Assembly (NCBI GenBank): GCA_009885825.1
Contig: VFJY01000132.1
Span: 1-60,628, forward strand
Source: Rhodobiaceae bacterium
GTDB taxonomy: Bacteria > Pseudomonadota > Alphaproteobacteria > Rhizobiales > Aestuariivirgaceae
Reading direction: 5' to 3'
DNA length: 60,628 bases
The notes under the pieces are model-generated. The model saw only the letters and a program-made list of their open reading frames with translations, was not told the DNA's origin and did no database searches. A program made the position numbers and the translations under genes. This document shows, piece after piece, positions 53,588 to 60,628 of this stretch (its first letter is position 1; each line of letters starts with the position of its first letter).

Positions 53588-56533
53588 ATGGCGGCGATGA
53601 ACAAGACAGATTTGATAACGGCGTTTGAGCAAACCTCCTTCCTCTATGGCGGCAACGCGCAGTTTATTGAAGGGCTCTACGCCAAGTATCTTGAAAATCC
53701 GGCAAGCGTGGATATTCACTGGCGGCAATTTTTTGCCAGCCTCAATGAAAATGCGGAAGCGCAAGTTTCCGGCCCCTCTTGGCAGCGCAAGGACTGGCCG
53801 CTGGCCCCGACCGGTGATCTCGTTTCAGCCTTTGACGGTAATTGGCCCGCCGTTGAAAAAACCGTAGGCGCCAAGATCGCGGCAAAGTCTTCCAGCCTCT
53901 CGGCTGACGAGGTTCGCAAGGCCACGATGGACTCCGTCCGCGCCCTGATGATGATCCGCGCCTTCCGTATGCGCGGCCACCTGGCCGCCGATCTCGACCC
54001 CCTGAAGCTTGCCGAACGCCCGCCCCAGCCTGAACTTGAGCCCGCGTCCTATGGTTTCACTGAAGCTGATCTCGACCATCCGATTTTCCTCGACAAGGTT
54101 TTGGGGCTTGAGCAGGCGACCATCCGGCAGATCTTGGATATCCTCAAGCGCACCTATTGCCACACGCTGGGTGTGGAGTTCATGCATATCACCGATCCGG
54201 CCGAGAAGGCCTGGCTGCAACGGCGCATCGAGGGCCAGAACAAGACGATTTCCTTCACCGCCAAGGGCAAGATAGCCATTCTGAAAAAACTGATCGCGGC
54301 GGAGGGCTTCGAGAATTTTCTCAATGTGAAATACACCGGCACCAAGCGCTTTGGCCTCGATGGCGGCGAGAGCATGGTGCCAGCCCTGGAGCAGATCATC
54401 AAGCGCGGCGGACAATTGGGCATCAAGGAAATCGTGCTCGGCATGGCCCACCGGGGCCGCCTGAATGTGCTGGCCAATGTGATGGCAAAACCCTTCTCCG
54501 CCATTTTCCATGAATTCAAGGGGGGCTCTTCCACCCCCGATGAAGTGGAAGGATCGGGCGATGTGAAGTATCATCTGGGGTCTTCCTCCGACCGCGTGTT
54601 TGACAACAACACGGTCCACCTTTCACTGACCGCCAATCCATCGCATCTTGAAATTGTCGATCCCGTGGTTCTGGGCAAGGCCCGTGCCAAGCAGGACCAG
54701 CGCGGCGACAGGGAGCGCACCAGCGTGCTTCCACTGCTCATTCACGGGGATGCGGCCTTTGCCGGGCAGGGCGTTGTGGCCGAATGCTTTGGCCTGTCCG
54801 GCCTTCGCGGCCACAAGTCAGGCGGCTCCATTCATTTCATCGTCAACAACCAGATTGGCTTCACCACCAGCCCGCATTTCGCCAGATCCTCGCCCTATCC
54901 ATCGGATGTGGCCAAGATGATCGAAGCGCCGATTTTCCACGCCAATGGCGACGATCCGGAGGCCGTGGTTTATGCTGCCAAGATTGCCACCGAGTTCCGC
55001 CAGAAATTCAGGAAGCCGGTTGTCATAGACATGTTCTGCTATCGCCGCTTTGGCCACAACGAGGTGGATGAACCCTTCTTCACCCAGCCCTTGATGTACA
55101 AGGCGATCTCCTCCCACCAAACCATTGTGAATATCTACTCCAAGCGCCTGATGGACGAGGGCGTGATCACGGCGGACGAATTCGAAACAATGAAAGCCGG
55201 CTACCGCAAGAGCCTTGATGAGGATTATGCGGCATCCGAGGGCTACAAGGCCAACAAGGCCGATTGGCTTGATGGCCGCTGGGTCGGGCTGAAATCCGCC
55301 AAGGATCTGGACGATCCGCGCAAGGGCCAGACCGGTGTTGATCTGGAAAAACTCAAGGACCTTGGGCGCAAGGTTTCCAAAGTTCCAAGGACTTTCGCCG
55401 TTCACAAAACCATGCAGCGCGTGCTCGATGCCCGCCTCAAGATGATTGAAGACGGCGCGGGTCTCGACTGGTCCATGGGCGAGCATCTGGCCTTCGCGAC
55501 ACTTTTGGATGAGGGATTCCGTGTCCGGTTGTCCGGCCAGGATGTGCAGCGCGGCACGTTCTCCCAGCGCCATGCGGTGCTGTCCGACCAGCAGACCGGC
55601 AAGTTCTACACCCCGCTCAATCATCTGGTGAAAGATCAGCAGGTGAAAATTGAAATCATCAATTCCATGCTGTCGGAAGAAGCTATCCTTGGATTTGAGT
55701 ATGGCTATTCGCTCGCCGAACCCAATACGCTGACTTTGTGGGAAGCCCAGTTTGGTGATTTCGCCAACGGCGCGCAGGTCGTGTTTGACCAGTTTGTCTC
55801 ATCCGGCGAACGCAAATGGTTGCGCATGTCGGGCCTCGTGGTGTTGCTGCCCCATGGCTATGAAGGCCAGGGGCCGGAGCATTCATCGGCAAGGCTCGAG
55901 CGCTTCCTGCAGATGTGCGCCGAAGACAACATGCAGGTCGCGAACTGCACCACGCCTGCGAATTATTTCCACATCATCAGGCGGCAATTGAAGCGCGACA
56001 TTCGCAAGCCCCTGATCCTGATGACGCCAAAATCCCTGCTGCGAAACAAGCGCGCCACATCGAGCCTGGCGGAGTTTGCCGAAGGCACGTCCTTCCACCG
56101 CATTCTTTGGGATGACGCTGAAATCCTGAAGGACCAGGCGATAAAACTGGTGGCCGACGATAAGATCCGCCGCGTGGTGATGTGTTCCGGCAAGGTTTAT
56201 TTCGATCTCTATGAAGAGCGTGAAAACCGCAAGATCAACGACATTTATCTCCTGCGCGTGGAACAGCTCTATCCCTGGCCCCACAAGGTCCTGATCCAGG
56301 AACTTGCGCGTTTCAGGAAGGCGGAGGTTGTCTGGTGCCAGGAGGAGCCCATGAACATGGGCGCCTGGACCTATGCGCAATCCAACATTGAACGCGCCCT
56401 GGAATTCACCAAGGCAGAACATACGCGGCCCCGCTACGCGGGCCGCCATCCATCAGCTTCAACGGCCACCGGGTTGATGAGCCGTCACCTCGCGGAATTG
56501 AAAGCGTTCCTCGATGTGGCATTGGGCGCCTAG
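53588..56533 (+). CDS. sucA: 2-oxoglutarate dehydrogenase E1 component
   Basis: A 981-residue thiamine-diphosphate enzyme, typical length. N-terminal peripheral segment SFLYGGNAQFIEGLYAKYLENP, catalytic GMAHRGRLNVLANV, ThDP motif GDAAFAGQGVVAE running to NNQIGFTT, and LLPHGYEGQGPEHSSARLER. ATG 53588 or ATG 53597 (which matches the usual MNKT-like start) could begin translation. First of the sucA-sucB-SDR-lpdA group. Confidence 0.97.
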   Translation: MAAMNKTDLITAFEQTSFLYGGNAQFIEGLYAKYLENPASVDIHWRQFFASLNENAEAQVSGPSWQRKDWPLAPTGDLVSAFDGNWPAVEKTVGAKIAAKSSSLSADEVRKATMDSVRALMMIRAFRMRGHLAADLDPLKLAERPPQPELEPASYGFTEADLDHPIFLDKVLGLEQATIRQILDILKRTYCHTLGVEFMHITDPAEKAWLQRRIEGQNKTISFTAKGKIAILKKLIAAEGFENFLNVKYTGTKRFGLDGGESMVPALEQIIKRGGQLGIKEIVLGMAHRGRLNVLANVMAKPFSAIFHEFKGGSSTPDEVEGSGDVKYHLGSSSDRVFDNNTVHLSLTANPSHLEIVDPVVLGKARAKQDQRGDRERTSVLPLLIHGDAAFAGQGVVAECFGLSGLRGHKSGGSIHFIVNNQIGFTTSPHFARSSPYPSDVAKMIEAPIFHANGDDPEAVVYAAKIATEFRQKFRKPVVIDMFCYRRFGHNEVDEPFFTQPLMYKAISSHQTIVNIYSKRLMDEGVITADEFETMKAGYRKSLDEDYAASEGYKANKADWLDGRWVGLKSAKDLDDPRKGQTGVDLEKLKDLGRKVSKVPRTFAVHKTMQRVLDARLKMIEDGAGLDWSMGEHLAFATLLDEGFRVRLSGQDVQRGTFSQRHAVLSDQQTGKFYTPLNHLVKDQQVKIEIINSMLSEEAILGFEYGYSLAEPNTLTLWEAQFGDFANGAQVVFDQFVSSGERKWLRMSGLVVLLPHGYEGQGPEHSSARLERFLQMCAEDNMQVANCTTPANYFHIIRRQLKRDIRKPLILMTPKSLLRNKRATSSLAEFAEGTSFHRILWDDAEILKDQAIKLVADDKIRRVVMCSGKVYFDLYEERENRKINDIYLLRVEQLYPWPHKVLIQELARFRKAEVVWCQEEPMNMGAWTYAQSNIERALEFTKAEHTRPRYAGRHPSASTATGLMSRHLAELKAFLDVALGA

Positions 56534-56552
56534 AATTTAAAGGACAGGAAGA

Positions 56553-57701
56553 ATGAACAAGGAAATTCGCGTGCCCACCCTCGGTGAATCCGTCACCGAG
56601 GCGACGATTGCAAAATGGTTCAAGAATATCGGCGATGCCATCAAGGTGGATGAGCCGATGGTCGAGCTCGAAACTGACAAGGTCACCGTGGAAGTTCCGG
56701 CGCCCGCATCGGGCAAGCTATTGTCCATTGACGCCGCCACCGGATTGACGGTCAAGGTTGGGGCGCTTCTGGGATCAATCGAAGAAGGTGCGGCCGGTGC
56801 CGCTTCCAAGCCAGCCGCCGCAGCGCCGGTTTCCGCAAAACCTGCGGAAGCTCCGCTTTCGCCAGCGGTAAGAAAAATCATCACTGAAAACAAACTGGAA
56901 CCGGCGAGCATTCCCGCGACAGGCAGGGATGGCCGCCTGACCAAGGCCGATGTGATTGAGCATCTGGAAAAACCGGCGGCGCCTGTTGTGGCCCGGGTTG
57001 CTGGCAAGGAGGAGCGCGTGAAAATGTCGAGGCTTCGCCTCACCATCGCCAGGCGCCTGAAGGAGGCCCAGAACAACGCCGCCATGCTCACCACCTTCAA
57101 TGAAGTGGATATGACGGCGATCATGACGCTGCGCAACCAGTTCAAGGATGTGTTTGAGAAGAAGCATGGCGTGAAGCTCGGCTTCATGAGCTTCTTTGCC
57201 AAGGCCGTGATCCAGGCCCTGAAAGACGTGCCCGCCGTGAATGCCGAGATAGATGGCGAAGATCTGGTTTACAAGAACTACTATCACATCGGCGTCGCCG
57301 TTGGCACCGACAGGGGCCTGGTTGTTCCCGTGGTGCGCGATGCGGACACGTTGTCATTCTCGGGGATTGAAAAAACCATCGCTGACTACGGCAGGAAAGC
57401 CCGCGACGGCCAATTGCAAATCGCTGACATGCAGGGCGGCACCTTCACCATTTCCAATGGGGGTGTCTATGGCTCGCTGATGTCAACGCCCATTCTCAAT
57501 GCGCCGCAATCCGGCATCCTCGGCATGCACAAAATCCAGGAACGCCCCATGGCCATGAATGGTCAGGTTGTCATCCGCCCCATGATGTATCTGGCGCTGT
57601 CCTATGACCACCGCATTGTCGATGGCAAGGAAGCCGTCACCTTCCTCGTGCGTGTCAAGGAAAGCTTGGAAGACCCCCAGCGTGCGCTGTTGGATTTGTA
57701 A
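56553..57701 (+). CDS. sucB: Dihydrolipoyllysine succinyltransferase (E2)
   Basis: A 382-residue E2: one lipoyl domain with the lipoylated Lys in [12 protein letters not shown], an E3-binding segment ([20 protein letters not shown]) after an Ala/Pro linker, and the catalytic domain ending [14 protein letters not shown]. It is somewhat short, mainly in its linker. AGGA precedes ATG 56553, 19 bases after sucA. Confidence 0.96.
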   Translation: MNKEIRVPTLGESVTEATIAKWFKNIGDAIKVDEPMVELETDKVTVEVPAPASGKLLSIDAATGLTVKVGALLGSIEEGAAGAASKPAAAAPVSAKPAEAPLSPAVRKIITENKLEPASIPATGRDGRLTKADVIEHLEKPAAPVVARVAGKEERVKMSRLRLTIARRLKEAQNNAAMLTTFNEVDMTAIMTLRNQFKDVFEKKHGVKLGFMSFFAKAVIQALKDVPAVNAEIDGEDLVYKNYYHIGVAVGTDRGLVVPVVRDADTLSFSGIEKTIADYGRKARDGQLQIADMQGGTFTISNGGVYGSLMSTPILNAPQSGILGMHKIQERPMAMNGQVVIRPMMYLALSYDHRIVDGKEAVTFLVRVKESLEDPQRALLDL

Positions 57702-57713
57702 GGACACCTGTCG

Positions 57714-58472
57714 ATGGCCCAGAAGCCTGAAGTCGCCATCGTAACGGGCGGAAGCCGGGGCATCGGCGCGGCGACCAGCCTGTTGCTGGCAAAGGCAGGT
57801 TACGTTGTTGTGGTGAACTATGTGTCGAATGCCCAGGCGGCCGAGACCGTTGTCATGCAGATTGAAAAGGCGGGCGGCAAGGCAGCGGCAATACACGGCG
57901 ATGTGGCCAGTGAAAACGACATCGTGGCGCTTTTCAAGGCCGCCGACCAGTTTGGCCAATTGAAAGTGCTGGTCAACAATGCGGGCGTTGTCGATGTGAA
58001 GGCCAGGGTTGACGAAATGTCAGCCGAAAGACTGGCGCGCATGTTCGCCATCAACATCACGGGAACTTTCCTCTGCGCCCGTGAAGCGGTGAAACGCATG
58101 TCGACGCGCCACGGCGGCTCAGGCGGTGCAATCGTCAATCTATCGTCAGCGGCAGCAACCCTCGGTGCCCCCGGCATGTTTGTGGATTATGCTGCAAGCA
58201 AAGGCGCCATTGATGTTTTTACCCTGGGCCTGGCCCGTGAAGTGGCGAGTGAGGGAATCCGCGTCAACGCGGTCCGCCCCGGAATCATCGACACGGATAT
58301 CCATGCCTCCGGCGGCGAACCGGACCGTGTTGCACAAATGCGTGGGCAGCTTCCCATGCTGCGTGAAGGCACTTCGCTCGAAGTGGCCGAAGCAATTATT
58401 TGGCTGGCGTCCGGCAAGGCATCCTATGTAACAGGGACGTGCCTGGGTGTTTCAGGTGGACGCAGTATTTGA
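57714..58472 (+). CDS. SDR-family oxidoreductase within the 2-oxoglutarate dehydrogenase operon
   Basis: A 252-residue classical short-chain dehydrogenase: TGGSRGIGAATSLL, NNAGV, SSAAATLGAPGMFVDYAASKGA with catalytic Ser/Tyr/Lys, and SYVTGTCLGVSGGRSI at the end. It sits between sucB and lpdA, with 12- and 18-base gaps, so it is co-transcribed with the complex. Its substrate and relation to it are unknown. Confidence 0.94.
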   Translation: MAQKPEVAIVTGGSRGIGAATSLLLAKAGYVVVVNYVSNAQAAETVVMQIEKAGGKAAAIHGDVASENDIVALFKAADQFGQLKVLVNNAGVVDVKARVDEMSAERLARMFAINITGTFLCAREAVKRMSTRHGGSGGAIVNLSSAAATLGAPGMFVDYAASKGAIDVFTLGLAREVASEGIRVNAVRPGIIDTDIHASGGEPDRVAQMRGQLPMLREGTSLEVAEAIIWLASGKASYVTGTCLGVSGGRSI

Positions 58473-58490
58473 AATTTTGAGGTTTCCGTC

Positions 58491-59879
58491 ATGGCTGAAC
58501 AATTTGATCTTACCATAATCGGCACCGGACCCGGCGGCTACGTCTGCGCCATTCGCGCCGCCCAGCTTGGCTTGAAAGTCTGCGTTGTGGAAAAGCGCGC
58601 CACCCATGGCGGCACCTGTCTGAACGTCGGCTGCATTCCGTCCAAGGCGCTGCTGCATGCGTCTGAAATGCTTGCGGAAGCCAGCCATTCCTTCGCCAAG
58701 ATGGGCATCAATGTCACGCCGACCTTCGATCTCGCGAAAATGATGGGCTTCAAGCAGGAAGCCATTGACGGCAACACCAAGGGCATTGATTTTCTGTTGA
58801 AGAAAAACAAGGTGGCAGTCGTGCGCGGCCACGGCAAAATCTTGGCGGCCGGCAAAATTGACGTTGCGGGGCAAGTCATCGAGACAAAAAATATTGTCAT
58901 CGCCACGGGCTCCGGCGTGGCGACCCTCGCGGGTGTCGAAATCGACGAAAAGCAGATCATCTCTTCAACGGGCGCCCTCGAGCTTGCGAAAGTTCCGCCT
59001 CATCTCGCCATCATTGGCGCCGGTGTCATTGGCCTTGAGCTCGGTTCTGTCTATGCGAGGCTGGGATCGAAGATAACCGTCATCGAATACCTCGACCGCA
59101 TCCTCCCCGGCATGGATCTGGATGTCGCCAGGAATTTTCAGCGCCTGCTGCAAAAACAGGGATTCACCTTCAAGCTGTCAAGCAAGGTCACGCAAGCCAA
59201 AAAATCCGCATCTGGCGTAACGCTGCAGATCGAGCCTGCCGCTGGTGGAGCTGCGGAAACATTGAGCGCCGATGCCGTGCTCGTGGCTGTGGGCCGCGTG
59301 CCCTTCACCGAAGGCCTGGGCTGCGATGAAGCGGGCGTCAAGCGTGGCGCCAAGGGCCGCATCGAGGTCAGCGATCATTTCGAAACCAGCCTCAAGAATG
59401 TTTACGCCATCGGTGATGTGATCCGTGGCCCCATGCTGGCCCACAAGGCGGAAGACGAGGGCGTGGCCCTGGCCGAAATGCTCGCAGGCCAGGCAGGCCA
59501 CGTGAATTACGACGTCATTCCCGGCGTCGTCTACACCTCTCCCGAAGTGGCCAGCGTTGGCAAAACCGAGGAAGAGCTCAAGGCCGCCGGAATTGACTAT
59601 AAGAGCGGAAAGTTCCTGTTTCTCGCCAATGGCCGCGCCAAGGCCAATCAGACGACGGATGGCTTCGTGAAGATTCTGGCCGACAGCCACACCGACCGGG
59701 TTCTGGGCGCCCACATCATCGGCGTCATGGCTGGCGAACTTATCCATGAAATCGCGGTGTTGATGGAGTTTGGTGGTTCCGCTGAAGACCTGGCCCGCAC
59801 CTGCCACGCCCACCCCACGTTGTCAGAAGCCGTCAAGGAAGCCGCCATGGCCGTCGCCGCAAGGGCGATTCATGGCTGA
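58491..59879 (+). CDS. lpdA: Dihydrolipoyl dehydrogenase (E3)
   Basis: A 462-residue flavoprotein: [21 protein letters not shown], redox disulfide [19 protein letters not shown] loop [17 protein letters not shown], and the interface [13 protein letters not shown] with the catalytic His-Glu. It reoxidises the E2 lipoyl group. Last gene of the TCA operon. Confidence 0.97.
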   Translation: MAEQFDLTIIGTGPGGYVCAIRAAQLGLKVCVVEKRATHGGTCLNVGCIPSKALLHASEMLAEASHSFAKMGINVTPTFDLAKMMGFKQEAIDGNTKGIDFLLKKNKVAVVRGHGKILAAGKIDVAGQVIETKNIVIATGSGVATLAGVEIDEKQIISSTGALELAKVPPHLAIIGAGVIGLELGSVYARLGSKITVIEYLDRILPGMDLDVARNFQRLLQKQGFTFKLSSKVTQAKKSASGVTLQIEPAAGGAAETLSADAVLVAVGRVPFTEGLGCDEAGVKRGAKGRIEVSDHFETSLKNVYAIGDVIRGPMLAHKAEDEGVALAEMLAGQAGHVNYDVIPGVVYTSPEVASVGKTEEELKAAGIDYKSGKFLFLANGRAKANQTTDGFVKILADSHTDRVLGAHIIGVMAGELIHEIAVLMEFGGSAEDLARTCHAHPTLSEAVKEAAMAVAARAIHG

Positions 59880-59942
59880 AGTTTAGCAATTCGTAAGCGT
59901 TCTCGCCCATATTCGGCCGATGATTTCCCTTTTGAAGGCAAT

Positions 59943-60344
59943 ATGATGGTTAACGGCAACAAGCATGTGGATGTTCTGATCCTCGATGATGATCTGGATT
60001 TGCTGACCACAACGGCCGAGTTGCTCGCGGAAGAGGGCTACCGGGTCAAGGGCTTCGCCGATCCGGAATCAGCCCTTGAATTCGCCATGGGCCAAACCTT
60101 CTCGGTGGGACTCATCGATTTCAGGCTTGGCAGTTTGAAGAACGGATTGGATGTTGTCGAAACCATGCAGGCCCTTGGCTGCAAATCGGTTTACGTGATG
60201 ATCTCGGCCGATGTCGAGAATTCAACCCGGGTGCGCGCTGTCAATCTCAAGCTGTTTGAGTTCATGCGCAAGCCCGTGGCGCCGGAAGCCCTGCTTGCCA
60301 CTGTTGAACGGGCCCTCGCCCAGTCCCGGAATTTGGCTGCCTGA
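59943..60344 (+). CDS. Single-domain response regulator
   Basis: A 133-residue receiver domain with no output domain: acidic pair LDDDLDLL, phosphoacceptor Asp59 in GLIDFRLG, Ser88 in VMISAD and Lys110 in MRKPVAPEA. Lacking an output domain, it likely passes phosphate to, or binds, a partner. No kinase gene is adjacent. ATG 59943 or 59946 follows AAGG. Confidence 0.9.
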   Translation: MMVNGNKHVDVLILDDDLDLLTTTAELLAEEGYRVKGFADPESALEFAMGQTFSVGLIDFRLGSLKNGLDVVETMQALGCKSVYVMISADVENSTRVRAVNLKLFEFMRKPVAPEALLATVERALAQSRNLAA

Positions 60345-60628
60345 TCACAGGCCGGTGGTGGGCCTTGGGTTGCTGCCGTCAAAATAGCGCGAATGGCGGA
60401 ACGGCCTGGGGTCGACACAAGGTTTTTCGCCCGCCACCAATTCAGCCATCAGCTTTCCAGCCCCCGGCCCCAAGCCAAAGCCATGCCCGGAAAATCCCGA
60501 CGCGAGAAAGAGTCCGCTTATTTTATCAACCGCTGAGATCACCGGCACCGCATCAGGTGTGGCATCAATCACGCCTGCCCACCGCTCCGCGATCCGCATC
60601 GGCGCGAAGGCGGGATAATAGCTTTTCA
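60345..60628 (-). CDS. FAD-dependent oxidoreductase (DAO family), C-terminal part
   Basis: The reverse strand is open from the right window edge to the stop at 60345, giving about 94 residues: RIAERWAGVIDATPDAVPVIS, then GLFLASGFSGHGFGLGPGAGKLMAELV, the C-terminal FAD-binding signature of glycine/D-amino-acid oxidases. The start lies outside the window. It is convergent with the response regulator. Confidence 0.9.
   Translation of the reverse strand, partial: KSYYPAFAPMRIAERWAGVIDATPDAVPVISAVDKISGLFLASGFSGHGFGLGPGAGKLMAELVAGEKPCVDPRPFRHSRYFDGSNPRPTTGL

Noticed and set aside
53825-55624. Two long antisense open frames inside sucA
   Set aside because: Shadows of a highly conserved gene, with no RBS and no family-like sequence.

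Overview
The window reads as chromosomal DNA of an alphaproteobacterium, most likely of the Hyphomicrobiales (Rhizobiales). The grounds are moderately high GC; a zapE-mdh-sucC-sucD-sucA-sucB-SDR-lpdA TCA block; an inositol cluster with an RpiR-type regulator and an IolC fused to a DUF2090 aldolase domain; a RutR-type regulator; and a Tat-type YkuD L,D-transpeptidase. About 65 genes are packed densely on both strands. I see no rRNA, tRNA, CRISPR array or intact insertion sequence.

Layout. 1-11 kb is a mixed accessory region: a cut-off RocB-type M20 peptidase, a nitronate monooxygenase, an M20 amidohydrolase directly downstream of a VapBC toxin-antitoxin pair, a frameshifted phytanoyl-CoA dioxygenase-like gene, a MarR/monooxygenase module, a frameshifted lytic transglycosylase, a 2OG-Fe(II) oxygenase, fasciclin and MBL-fold secreted proteins, and a BrnT/HTH toxin-antitoxin pair flanked by two copies of a 55-bp repeat. 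11-19 kb holds a four-gene ABC importer, a large LuxR-family ATPase regulator, an EamA exporter and a RutR-like repressor. Identical 16-bp RutR-type boxes precede the importer operon and the regulator, suggesting a pyrimidine-responsive uptake regulon. 19-26 kb holds PPK2, a LOG-family phosphoribohydrolase, a beta-CASP nuclease, an L,D-transpeptidase and a TetR-led operon of DUF6958, two VOC proteins and an SRPBCC protein. 26-28.7 kb is an apparent insert with hipB-hipA-DUF2971 under three palindromes spaced exactly 49 bp.

29-37.7 kb is myo-inositol catabolism: iolR, an SDR coupled to iolG, then divergent iolC-iolD-iolB and an MFS gene. iolE is absent from its expected place. A 20-bp motif occurs in inverted orientation before iolR and before iolG, and two GGAA-N6-TTYY sites precede iolC. 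38.6-44.7 kb has a class II aldolase and FGGY kinase pair, then methylmalonate-semialdehyde dehydrogenase (the last step of inositol breakdown) in a tightly overlapping gene string. 45-48 kb has a DbpA-type DEAD helicase and TrhO. 48-50.4 kb has an unusual SRPBCC-site-2-protease fusion coupled to ZapE. 50.5-59.9 kb encodes malate dehydrogenase, succinyl-CoA synthetase and the 2-oxoglutarate dehydrogenase complex. The window closes with a single-domain response regulator and the 3' end of an FAD-dependent oxidoreductase.

The inositol route yields a semialdehyde that MmsA converts to acyl-CoA, feeding the TCA block at the right end. Three type II toxin-antitoxin modules (VapBC, BrnT/HTH, HipBA) mark the accessory segments, and each has a visible candidate operator. 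No database search was possible, so family names rest on motif recognition.
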